Assembly: GCA_020720115.1 (NCBI GenBank)
Contig: DYPD01000037.1
Location: 1-32,529, forward strand
Length of the DNA: 32,529 bases
DNA from: Thiomargarita sp.
GTDB taxonomy: Bacteria; Pseudomonadota; Gammaproteobacteria; Beggiatoales; Beggiatoaceae
Direction: 5' to 3'
Shown: positions 25,044 through 31,825 of the stretch, piece after piece
Position numbering within the stretch: the first letter of the stretch is position 1
How the letters are laid out: each line of letters begins with the position of its first letter
Notes under the pieces: generated by a model
The model's input: only the letters and a program-made list of their open reading frames with translations
Told to the model about the DNA's origin: nothing
The model's database searches: none
Made by a program: the position numbers and the translations under genes

Positions 25044-25739
25044 TTAGAACATATAAGAAAATCCGGCATTGAAAGAAACAATGTTTTCGTTAATGCTTAA
25101 GCTCAAACTGCTAAAGTTTTCGTGGTAATAATCGTGGCGTATCAGCATGAGTTCGTAGTTCCAGCGTTCGGTAAGCCGCCCGCGCCAACCAAGCGATAAG
25201 CTGGTGCCGCTGGCTTTGCCGCTGGAATCGTCTACGCTGTTGTCTTGGTAACGGGTATCCAGTCTGGCATAAGCAGCACTGAAAAACAGTAGCCCCCGTT
25301 GTGGTATTTGCCAACCAGCCCCTGCACCTATGAAGGGACCCTTACCAGTGAGGCGAATGGCGACACTTGGGTCGCTACTTAATTCAATGCGGGTATTACC
25401 ATATTTGTATCCGGCAAAGGCGCTGATGCTGTCACTCAAGCCATAACCAAGCGAAAATGTGGCGTCTTTGCGTCCAAATGCCAATCCAGCCGTCTCGCTA
25501 CTGGAAGAGATGTCGGTTTCAAAAGAAGTGTCTAAGTACAGGCGTCCGTGGGTTAAGGTCATGCCGAAATCTGCCGAGGTCAGTTGGGCGGACACGTTGG
25601 TAAGTCCGGCGGAATAAGACAGGTTGCGGTGATTGACGGAAAGTTCTGGTATCCATTGCCAGTCTTCTGCTTGCGCGGACAAGGGGTGGCAGGTTGCCAA
25701 TAGGTAAAGGCTTATGCAACAAGCTTTAGAATTCAACAT
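25044..25739 (-). CDS. Outer-membrane beta-barrel protein
   Basis: A 231-residue protein with a signal peptide (cut after about AQA, residue 24). Alternating polar and hydrophobic strands suit a barrel of roughly ten strands (DFGMTLTHGRLYLDTSFE, DATFSLGYGLSDSISAFAGY, GTSLSLGWRGRLTERWNYEL). It ends in FSYMF, the C-terminal aromatic signal recognised by the BAM complex. I do not recognise the family. It is too small and lacks POTRA domains, so it is not the TpsB transporter for the TPS protein next to it. It starts 20 bp after the kinase gene, so kinase and barrel should be one transcript. A role as an envelope sensor or anchor is a guess from position. Confidence 0.8.
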   Translation of the reverse strand: MLNSKACCISLYLLATCHPLSAQAEDWQWIPELSVNHRNLSYSAGLTNVSAQLTSADFGMTLTHGRLYLDTSFETDISSSSETAGLAFGRKDATFSLGYGLSDSISAFAGYKYGNTRIELSSDPSVAIRLTGKGPFIGAGAGWQIPQRGLLFFSAAYARLDTRYQDNSVDDSSGKASGTSLSLGWRGRLTERWNYELMLIRHDYYHENFSSLSLSINENIVSFNAGFSYMF

Positions 25740-25759
25740 AGGTCTTGGTCTCGGCGTTT

Positions 25760-28030
25760 CTAAAACGAAGGCGTCAGCAATAATCGCTCACTGTGGTTTT
25801 GCGGTGTTTGAGGCGGTGGCTGGACCGCGGGAGTAGGGGTATTAAGCTGTTCGCGTAGGGCTTGTTGCAATTGTAGCAATTCCGGCGATTGGGCTTGTAT
25901 GCCTAAGCCTCTGCCGACTAAAACCAGGCTTTCTGCCAATTCTCCAGCAAGTTGCCGTTGGTGTGCCAATGTGGCATAGCGCGAGGCAATGGCTTGTACA
26001 CCCTGCCGTGCTGCTGAATGTTGCGGTTGTAACGCTAATATTTTCTGATAGTTACGATAGGCTTGTTCTAGCTCGTCTTGCGCTAATGCCTGCTGCGCTT
26101 GGGCTAACCAGTCGGCTAAATCGGGTTGGGGAATTGGCTCTGCTGCACGAGGAGCGGCTGCTACTTGTGGTGGCGGCGGCGGGACATAAGCGATTTCCAC
26201 CACAGGCGCGGAAGCAGCAACGCTACTTTCTGCTGGCGTGCTCTGTTCTAACGCCTTTTGTAAGTCCAGTAAAGCGGCGTAAGTAGGTAGAATGCTGAGA
26301 CCTTTTTGAATGAGTTCGTGTTTTTTTGATGGGGTTTGAGCTTGCTCGGCAAGTTCGGCATAGCGTTCGGCAATGCGCTCTGGCAGGCGTTTAACCCGTG
26401 GATCGGTTGCAGCAAGTGCTTGCAAGCTTTGGTAGCTGGCGTAGGCGTTGTCACCCGCAGGTGTGGTCAGTTTGTGTGTGGCAAGTTGTTGCTCGGCTTG
26501 CGCAAGCAGGGCTTCTAGCTGCTCTTGTTGTGCCTGAGCCGCCAGACTTTGCATGAAGTTTTGCTGCAAACTTTGCAGATCGCGGCGGCGGTTTGGAAAA
26601 TACTCGGCGGTTTGCTGAAGTAATGCAAGTCCCGCTGGGTATTGCGCCTGCTGATACAGGTTTTGCGCTTGTGCTAAACGCTGTTGGGCGAGTTCTTCTA
26701 ACCCTTGCTGCGCTTCGGGGTGGGCGGGCTGCAATTGCAAAACCGCAGCATAGCTTTGGTAAGCTGCAACAAAATCTGTTGCGCTGCGGTCTTTGGCATA
26801 ACGCAGCCAATAGGCTATCGCGGCTTGTAGCGGATCAGGTGCCGGCAGACTGGGAGAGGTTTCCATGTTGGATTCGGCGACGGCGACAGGAAAAGTCGCT
26901 GCCTGTGCGGTGATAGCTGGCGTGGGCGGAGGCGGTGTGTCTAATTGCCAAACAAGCGTCAGCAAGGCTATCGAGCACGCAGCAAACAGGCTATAGAGAA
27001 AGGCTGGGCGCGGCTTAGCGGGTTTGGGTTGCGCGATCAAGGCAGCACGAAATGCGGCAATATTTTGCCAGCGCCGCGTTGCTTGCACGGCTAAGGCGGT
27101 TTTTAACGCGGCTTGGATGACAGGCGCACGGAGATCATCAGTTTCAGCTAAGGCGATGCGCAGATTATCCTGTTGCCAGCGTTCCGTTGCGGCGGGCGGC
27201 AATTGCCCGTGTAGCAATAAATACAGCAGCGCAGCGCAGGCATAAATGTCTGTCCAAGCGCCTATGTTGCCCTGATCTGAGTATTGTTCCAGCGGCGAAT
27301 AACCAGGTTTGAGCACCAGCGTCATGCTGCGGGTGTATTCGGCAATCACGCTGACACTGCGAGCGGCGCCGAAATCAATCAGCACCGGCACTTCATGGTG
27401 CGTCAGCAAAATGTTATGTGCCGAAACATCCAGATGAAACACCTGTTGCGCATGAACCACTTCCAGCGCATCCAAAATCGGCAAGAGGATGTCCAGCGCC
27501 TCGTCAATGCCCAACCGCCCACCGCGCTCGCATAAACGCCGTGCGGGATTATCGCCTTCCAGGTATTCCATGACCATGTAAGCGGTCTGGTTTTCGCTGA
27601 AATAATTCAACACCCGCACTATGTTGGGGTGATCAAATTTTGCCAGATTGCGGGCTTCGCTAATGAAGGAATCCAGCCCTTTTTGTAAGGCTTGAGCTTG
27701 GTTGCGCTGAGGAATGACTTGCCCCGTGTTTGGATCACGCAACGCTAGACCGGAAGGCAGGTATTCTTTAATCGCTACACGTTTGTTAAGGCGCGTGTCT
27801 AAGCCTATGTAAGTAATGCCAAAACCACCCTGTCCTAAAACCCGCCCTAGGCTATATTGTCCCTGTAGCAAGGTCTGCGGTGACAGATAAAGAGGATGCG
27901 GGTAATAGCTTTGATCAGGGTGTCCACAATGCGGGCAGGCGGCGGCTGAAGCTTCAAATTCTCCCATGCAGTGGATGCAGCGAATGCGCAAACAGAGTTT
28001 GGTATCATCAGGGCATTGGGTGTTGTTCAT
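25760..28030 (-). CDS. Zinc-ribbon Ser/Thr protein kinase with TM segment and TPR-like periplasmic region
   Basis: A 756-residue protein. Residues 18-35 carry CxxC...CxxC (CIHC, CPHC), a zinc ribbon. The kinase domain runs from about 57 to 330, with glycine loop GQGGFG (67-), Lys88 in VAIKEY, Glu125 in helix C and DFG at 219-221. The catalytic loop reads HLDVSAHN (199-206) in place of HRDxKPxN: the base Asp201 and Asn206 are kept, but Arg and the usual Lys are replaced. A membrane helix at about 344-362 (LYSLFAACSIALLTLVWQL) is followed by a Gln/Ala-rich helical repeat region to the end, probably TPR-like and periplasmic. I start at the ATG at 28030, which has GGGG upstream, rather than a TTG at 28054. 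It leads the kinase-barrel-TPS-CHAT run. Confidence 0.9.
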   Translation of the reverse strand: MNNTQCPDDTKLCLRIRCIHCMGEFEASAAACPHCGHPDQSYYPHPLYLSPQTLLQGQYSLGRVLGQGGFGITYIGLDTRLNKRVAIKEYLPSGLALRDPNTGQVIPQRNQAQALQKGLDSFISEARNLAKFDHPNIVRVLNYFSENQTAYMVMEYLEGDNPARRLCERGGRLGIDEALDILLPILDALEVVHAQQVFHLDVSAHNILLTHHEVPVLIDFGAARSVSVIAEYTRSMTLVLKPGYSPLEQYSDQGNIGAWTDIYACAALLYLLLHGQLPPAATERWQQDNLRIALAETDDLRAPVIQAALKTALAVQATRRWQNIAAFRAALIAQPKPAKPRPAFLYSLFAACSIALLTLVWQLDTPPPPTPAITAQAATFPVAVAESNMETSPSLPAPDPLQAAIAYWLRYAKDRSATDFVAAYQSYAAVLQLQPAHPEAQQGLEELAQQRLAQAQNLYQQAQYPAGLALLQQTAEYFPNRRRDLQSLQQNFMQSLAAQAQQEQLEALLAQAEQQLATHKLTTPAGDNAYASYQSLQALAATDPRVKRLPERIAERYAELAEQAQTPSKKHELIQKGLSILPTYAALLDLQKALEQSTPAESSVAASAPVVEIAYVPPPPPQVAAAPRAAEPIPQPDLADWLAQAQQALAQDELEQAYRNYQKILALQPQHSAARQGVQAIASRYATLAHQRQLAGELAESLVLVGRGLGIQAQSPELLQLQQALREQLNTPTPAVQPPPQTPQNHSERLLLTPSF

Positions 28031-28134
28031 GTCATCATCCCCAAAAGCTTGCAAAAGCGGTTGCCTCTGTCAGTCAGGCGTTAAGCATGGAGCGGTTGGT
28101 GTTCGTGTGATTTATCTATGACGAAGGCTGTTTG

Positions 28135-28163
28135 ACGATAAGCCGTGCGGAATTGACTGTCAA
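28135..28163 (-). promoter_or_regulatory. Sigma-70 promoter for the kinase operon
   Basis: On the minus strand a perfect TTGACA (28163-28158) is followed after 17 bp by TATCGT (28140-28135, 4/6 to consensus). It lies about 105 bp before the kinase ATG, in the gap between rsmI and the kinase gene. Confidence 0.5.
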
Positions 28164-28190
28164 TAGTCTACCTCAGATAGAGAAACGCTT

Positions 28191-29042
28191 TTATTCCGTT
28201 TGTTGCCAAGTGAGTGCTTGGGCGTACAACGCATTTTTGGCAATACCCGTAATCTGACTGGCTAACTGAGCGGCTTGTTTAAGCGGCAATGCAGCCGCTA
28301 AAACGCGCAGCACTCGCTCCGCTTGCGCGTCTAGTTGGTGCAACGCGGGCGGTGCGCCTGCCAGCAATACCACAAATTCGCCTTTGCAACGCTCTGCCGC
28401 TTCAAGCAACCAGGCTTGTAGCTCGGCTAAAGTACCGCGCTTCACGGTTTCGTAGATTTTACTCAATTCCTTCACCAGCACTGCCTCACGTTGCGTGCCA
28501 AAAACTTCACATAAATCCGCAAAACAGTCCAAAATGCGATGTGGCGCTTCGTAAAATACCAGCGTGTATTGCGCGTCACTCAACGCCTGCAACGCTTGCA
28601 CACGCGCCTGATGTTTAGCCGGCAAAAAACCCAGAAACATGAATTGGTCGGCGGGTAAACCCGCCGCAGACAAAGCGGCAATCAAAGCATTGGGGCCGGG
28701 TAGTGGACTAACACGGATTTGCGCAGCATGAGCAGCACTGACCAACCGCGCCCCCGGATCGCTGATCAGCGGCGTTCCCGCGTCGCTGATTAAGGCAATG
28801 TCTTCCCCTTTAAGCAACTGTTGCAAAAGCTGTTGCGTCACGCTCTGCTCGTTGTGCTCATGCAGCGCCTGCAAGGGCGTATGAATGGCAAAATGTGCTA
28901 ACAAGGGACGACTATGGCGCGTATCTTCAGCGGCAATCAAGCTAACTTGCTGTAAAACCTGTTGCGCACGCGGCGAGAGGTCTTGTAAGTTACCGATAGG
29001 CGTTGCCACTACATACAAGCAACCTGTCTGTGCTATAGGCAT
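28191..29042 (-). CDS. rsmI: 16S rRNA (cytidine-1402-2'-O) methyltransferase
   Basis: A 283-residue SAM-dependent tetrapyrrole-methylase-fold enzyme that methylates the 2'-O of C1402 in the ribosomal P site. Family motifs: LYVVATPIGNLQDLSPRA at the N-terminus, AAEDTRHSRPLL, LQALHEHNE, ALISDAGTPLISDPGARLV, SPLPGPNALIAALSAAGL, FLGFLPAK, TLVFYEAPHRI and KELSKIYETVKRG. Everything expected is present and the length is normal. Upstream on the same strand is a PilZ gene about 165 bp away. In many gammaproteobacteria rsmI neighbours lpoA/yraN; neither is seen here. Confidence 0.97.
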   Translation of the reverse strand: MPIAQTGCLYVVATPIGNLQDLSPRAQQVLQQVSLIAAEDTRHSRPLLAHFAIHTPLQALHEHNEQSVTQQLLQQLLKGEDIALISDAGTPLISDPGARLVSAAHAAQIRVSPLPGPNALIAALSAAGLPADQFMFLGFLPAKHQARVQALQALSDAQYTLVFYEAPHRILDCFADLCEVFGTQREAVLVKELSKIYETVKRGTLAELQAWLLEAAERCKGEFVVLLAGAPPALHQLDAQAERVLRVLAAALPLKQAAQLASQITGIAKNALYAQALTWQQTE

Positions 29043-29208
29043 AGAAAAAGGAAAACCACAAAGGAAGAGGAAGGGGAATTATAAGCTGCGCAGACAAACT
29101 GGTGCTGAGGCAAGGACTTTCAAATTCATGCTTAAAATCAGAAAATCCAGCAATTTTTTAATATGCCATAAAATCTATAAAAACTTGATTAAAAATCTTT
29201 TAATTCAA

Positions 29209-29658
29209 CTAATGAAGCGGCTGATTTTGAGCATAATGCAACATATTTTTATCAAAGCGTTCCGCATACTGCTCAACCCATTCTAACGCCGCTTCTTCGC
29301 AAGTCAGCAAGCGCCCCAGAGCAAGCTGTTTCTGCCGATACAACTCAATTTGACACAACTGTTCAACCATGCGTCCCTTAAAGGCATCTTCTTCACTGAT
29401 AAACATCACCCCAATCTCAAAATAACTCAAACGTCGCCTTGCCCACACCACTTTAACAACCGCTTCAAACGCTGGTTTCACAAGAGCTAAACGCAGCTTA
29501 ATCAAGGTATTCGGTGGCCAATAATTGGTGCAGATAAAGGCTAGTCCGCCCATACTGACATTTTTAAGTGAAGGGTGAGTATAAGCGGGGTCTGAAACTT
29601 CCCAAAGCTCTACAGGAATCTCCGAAGGATGTCGGTAAAATTTTCTGCACTCTTGCAC
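29209..29658 (-). CDS. PilZ-domain c-di-GMP receptor
   Basis: A 149-residue protein with an N-terminal PilZ domain and a helical tail. Both c-di-GMP-binding motifs are intact: RKFYR (R5xxxR9) and NVSMGG (33-38, the D/NxSxxG motif). GVMFI in the core fits the PilZ barrel. The start is a GTG at 29658 with AGGAG seven bases upstream; the longer ORF to 29820 lacks homology. The C-terminal 60 residues (ERFDKNMLHY and surroundings) are helical and rich in Glu and Gln, and may contact a partner. With the YfiR-like protein and the GGDEF/EAL enzyme it makes a third c-di-GMP-related gene in this window, although they are not adjacent. Confidence 0.85.
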   Translation of the reverse strand: MQECRKFYRHPSEIPVELWEVSDPAYTHPSLKNVSMGGLAFICTNYWPPNTLIKLRLALVKPAFEAVVKVVWARRRLSYFEIGVMFISEEDAFKGRMVEQLCQIELYRQKQLALGRLLTCEEAALEWVEQYAERFDKNMLHYAQNQPLH

Positions 29659-29818
29659 GGTCTGCTCCTTCAATCCTTTAACGCTTGTTTGCGCTGTGGG
29701 AAGACACGCAACGGCTACGCAAATTTCCTTAAAAAAGCCAAAACTGTCAAACAGTTGCCACTTCTTATGAGCATAGATTATGCCCCAACGGAAGGCGCAG
29801 CATTGTACGCTTAATACC

Positions 29819-29836
29819 ATAGCCTTTAAAGGCTAT
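29819..29836. repeat. Perfect 18-bp palindrome
   Basis: ATAGCCTTTAAAGGCTAT is a perfect palindrome without a loop, 160 bp upstream of the PilZ start and six bases before the TPR remnant begins. It could be an operator for the PilZ gene or a short terminator-like element at the border of the accessory strip. Confidence 0.5.
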
Positions 29837-29841
29837 TCTAG

Positions 29842-30176
29842 GCAGACGCCCATTTTGCGCAAGCGGCGCAAGGCTTGCGCGATACGGGAACTATTCACCA
29901 TATCCCACGCGGCTTACTCCACCGCGCCGCTTGGTATCAACAACAGAGCAAACTAAAAGAAGCCAAACAGGATTTGCGCGAGGCGTTGGAGATGCCGAGT
30001 GCGGCGAGGTGCGGTTATTTGCAGCCGATGTGCATTTGGGGTTGGCGGAATTGTTAAACCTGCCAGGTTTGACGGCAGCGGAACATCTGAACAAAGCGCG
30101 GGCAATCATAGATAAAACCCGTTATGAATCACGGCGGGCGCGTTTGGAAGTCTTGCAATCGGGGCGCTTGGATTAG
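29842..30176 (+). pseudogene. C-terminal remnant of a TPR protein, frameshifted
   Basis: The first frame (29842 to about 29993) reads FAQAAQGLRDTGTIHHIPRG, LLHRAAWYQQQSKLKEAKQD and LREALEM. A one-base shift near 29991-29996 moves the continuation to another frame: GEVRLFAADVHLGLAELLNL, then TAAEHLNKARAIIDKTRYES and RRARLEVLQSGRLD to a stop. Together they match the closing TPR units of large signalling ATPases or TPR proteins (pattern 'LPRGLLxRA...A..DL.EA.E.A..G.MRLF..D.HL..A'). There is no start codon or N-terminal domain; a stop at 29839 closes the first frame just upstream. The parent gene was probably cut when the neighbouring toxin-antitoxin strip was rearranged. Confidence 0.6.
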
Positions 30177-30183
30177 TCGCCTC

Positions 30184-30226
30184 CTCGGTTTCGATAGAAA
30201 GCGTTTTCATTCTGTCTTGCCTTTTT
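30184..30226 (-). repeat. Third copy of the XRE-tail/hicB-start junction
   Basis: The minus strand reads KKGKTE-stop overlapping ATG (ATGA) and then MKTLSIETE. This repeats the end of the intact XRE gene and the first nine codons of hicB at 31799-31845. The hicB similarity stops at about 30184, eight bases from the end of the TPR remnant, which marks a breakpoint. Confidence 0.7.
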
Positions 30227-30681
30227 TCATCCATCGGCTTGCCCGCCGCCCGCCGCTGGATTCCATGCTTGCAAGCCTTCTTGCTTGGCGGCTTCGTTCA
30301 ATTCGGTGTCGGAAGATATAAATAACTAGGCATCAACGGCTAAGGCGGAGGCTAATTGAAAGGCATCACAACCTCGCAAAGCATGGGATTTTGCCAATAC
30401 GCCAGCGCGCAAAACAGTGGTTATGCAGCCTCTGCCAAGTGAATACCAAGCCACTGCTGGTCAAAAGCAATGCGCATTTGCTCAAGCTCGGCTTCGTTAA
30501 TACGGCGACCTTTCCAGGCGCGGGTAAAAGTTGCGTGCATTTCCGCGTAAGTCACCACGGAAGCATAGAAAAGATTTTCCGGCTTTTGCGATTGTTGCGC
30601 GAGAAAGAATTGAAGATCGTGGCTTCCTGCTTCGGCAATGAAATATTTTATCCAGGCGGAAGTATCCAGAAAAATACGCAT
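30227..30681 (-). pseudogene. vapC-type PIN toxin, inactivated
   Basis: The first 86 codons (30681-30421) give MRIFLDTSAWIKYFI with the first PIN acidic residue, plus a second acidic block in VVTYAEMHATFTRAW, and then stop early at HLAEAA. A shifted frame directly after reads TVLRAGVLAKSHALRGCDAF then QLASALAVDA, a stop, and LFISSDTELNEAAKQEGLQA ending before 30227. RGCDAFQLA and SSDTELNEAAKQEG are the C-terminal PIN motifs with the remaining acidic residues. One frameshift near 30415 and one nonsense codon therefore break a normal toxin of about 145 residues. VapC ribonucleases cut tRNA or rRNA; this copy should be dead. Its antitoxin gene precedes it by 14 bp. Confidence 0.8.
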
Positions 30682-30695
30682 GGCTAAGACCGATC

Positions 30696-30896
30696 CTAAA
30701 GCACCATCTCGCTGGCCGATGGTCCAGCGCCGCGCATGGCTATCGCCCGAAAAGGCAAAAATACCGGCTTCGCGGGTATTTGCTTTTCCAACGCGAGAAC
30801 AATCACTTCCACCCGTTCTCCTTTTTCCAACGGCAGCGTCTCCACGGTAAGCAGGCCGTCCCTTTGCAAAGTAGTTTCAATTCGATAGGCTAACAT
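30696..30896 (-). CDS. VapB-type antitoxin
   Basis: A 66-residue protein starting MLAYRIETTLQRDGLLTVET and continuing LPLEKGERVEVIVLALE, the pattern of small antitoxins paired with PIN toxins. The end reads GPSASEMVL-stop, and the next codons would encode DRS before another stop. Related antitoxins often close in SExVLEDRR, so a GAG-to-TAG change may have removed the last few residues. An AGGAG ribosome site precedes the ATG. It starts 23 bases after a duplicated tail of the XRE gene and is followed by a broken vapC, so it now lacks a working partner. Confidence 0.68.
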   Translation of the reverse strand: MLAYRIETTLQRDGLLTVETLPLEKGERVEVIVLALEKQIPAKPVFLPFRAIAMRGAGPSASEMVL

Positions 30897-30903
30897 GTAT
30901 TTC

Positions 30904-30998
30904 TCCTCGGTCTTGCTTTCATTCCGCTTTGCCTTTCTTTAACAACGCGACAATTTCTTTCAAATACCTAGTTTCCTGTTGTAATTTTTAATCATAAA
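30904..30998 (-). repeat. Second copy of the XRE-gene 3' tail
   Basis: The minus strand encodes LQQETRYLKEIVALLKKGKA then E-stop (30984-30919), a near-identical copy of the last 21 codons of the intact XRE gene (LQQENRYLKEIVELLKKGKT, E). Similarity continues a few bases further, where it cuts into the truncated vapC fragment. After the stop a shortened trace of the hicB start remains (ATGAAAGC...CCGAG). This is a duplication or recombination scar. Confidence 0.78.
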
Positions 30999-31116
30999 TA
31001 ATTTCATTTGAACACACATACACCTGATAGGGCTGTAATTGTTGCATTCTTGTCCGTACCGGAGAATCAGCCTGATTCAAGTACAGAATACAAGCATTCG
31101 TATCCAGCTGATACAT
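30988..31116 (-). pseudogene. Truncated PIN toxin (second vapC)
   Basis: Beginning directly after the stop of the CopG-like antitoxin gene, 42 codons read MYQLDTNACILYLNQADSPV, RTRMQQLQPYQVYVCSNEII and YD. The YxLDTNxxIxYL opening is the N-terminal PIN motif, with the first catalytic aspartate in LDTN. A full VapC has about 130 residues. The frame ends where the duplicated XRE tail begins, so the toxin was cut by that rearrangement. It is too short for the usual ORF size limits. Confidence 0.72.
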
Positions 31117-31371
31117 TTAGAATAACTCACGCCGCTGTTCATATTCTCCTTGCGGCTGACGTTGCAACGGATCGTTTGCCAGACAACCGGCGGTTTGTTC
31201 AAAAAAACCAGGTGGCCAGCGATCTTGAGCAGGCCGCGCAGCCGCTGCCGTCACGCCAGCCAGCGCCAAACACTGCGCAATCAGCTTATCAATAGATTCT
31301 CCCTGGTGGCTCGCGGTGGTTCGTAGCGCCTGATATTCGTTATCCGGCAAATGTACTGTAAATTGGGTCAT
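31117..31371 (-). CDS. CopG/RHH-type antitoxin
   Basis: An 84-residue protein. TQFTVHLPDNEYQALRTTAS followed by GESIDKLIAQCLAL fits a ribbon-helix-helix: a beta strand with alternating residues, then two helices, forming a DNA-binding dimer. The C-terminal half (Pro/Gln/Arg-rich, RWPPGFFEQTAGCLANDPL) would wrap the toxin; GFFEQT.G is a pattern seen in antitoxins of PIN toxins. An AGGAA ribosome site precedes the ATG. The stop is directly followed by the ATG of a truncated vapC, the expected layout for vapBC, so this antitoxin probably has no functional toxin now. It lies 32 bp behind hicA. Confidence 0.72.
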   Translation of the reverse strand: MTQFTVHLPDNEYQALRTTASHQGESIDKLIAQCLALAGVTAAAARPAQDRWPPGFFEQTAGCLANDPLQRQPQGEYEQRRELF

Positions 31372-31403
31372 TAGATTTTTTCCTGAACCAAGCCATCTCC
31401 CTG

Positions 31404-31619
31404 CTACAAATCATCCGGCATCAGTCCCGTGTGCTTTGCAATACGCGCCACCATGCGCGGACCGATTTCATCGCCGTCATGGAAAGCAAACACAACATCC
31501 GGCCAGCCGTCACGCGCCAGAATCCGATGCGAACCGCCGCTTTGGCGCTTAATCCGCCAGCCGATACGCAATAACGCGGCCAGCAAATTTTTCGCTTTAA
31601 CCGACGGCCACTGGCTCAT
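31404..31619 (-). CDS. hicA: HicA-type mRNA interferase toxin
   Basis: A 71-residue toxin with the double-stranded-RNA-binding-like HicA fold: VKAKNLLAALLRIGWRIKRQ, then GGSHRIL with the catalytic histidine, FAFHDGDEIGP and a closing IAKHTGLMPDDL. All the usual landmarks are present and the frame is intact. It starts at the ATG at 31619, overlapping the hicB stop by four bases (ATGA); a longer reading to 31781 only shadows hicB. HicA cleaves mRNA and is neutralised by HicB. The antitoxin gene comes first here, the reverse of the classic hicAB order. Confidence 0.88.
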   Translation of the reverse strand: MSQWPSVKAKNLLAALLRIGWRIKRQSGGSHRILARDGWPDVVFAFHDGDEIGPRMVARIAKHTGLMPDDL

Positions 31620-31825
31620 GCGGCAAGCGAGAACAGAGAGTCTAGCATCGGCTCCGCCTCGCCGTGTTCCAGGCGTTCGGCAATGACGCGCAAAGCCAAT
31701 GCCTGCGCCTTCAAAACGGCCTCGCGCTGATTCTGCCCATACACCATCACGCCGGGCAATTGCGGGATTTCTGCAATCCATCTGCCATCGGTTTCCAACT
31801 CGGTTTCGATAGATAAGCTTTTCAT
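31616..31825 (-). CDS. hicB: HicB-type antitoxin
   Basis: A 69-residue protein of the short HicB class: a partial RNase-H-like fold, with RWIAEIPQLPGVMVYGQNQR then EAVLKAQALALRVIAERLEH. It has no DNA-binding C-terminal domain, so repression of the operon may be supplied by the XRE regulator encoded just upstream. It overlaps the XRE stop and the hicA start by four bases each (both ATGA), giving a tightly coupled XRE-hicB-hicA operon. Confidence 0.87.
   Translation of the reverse strand: MKSLSIETELETDGRWIAEIPQLPGVMVYGQNQREAVLKAQALALRVIAERLEHGEAEPMLDSLFSLAA

Noticed and set aside
25044-25739. TpsB/FhaC-type transporter for the TPS protein
   Set aside because: At 231 residues with no POTRA domains it is far too small; it is a different barrel family.
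31641-31781. N-terminal extension of HicA
   Set aside because: It is a shadow of hicB in another frame; the family start is MSQWPSVKAKNLL at 31619.
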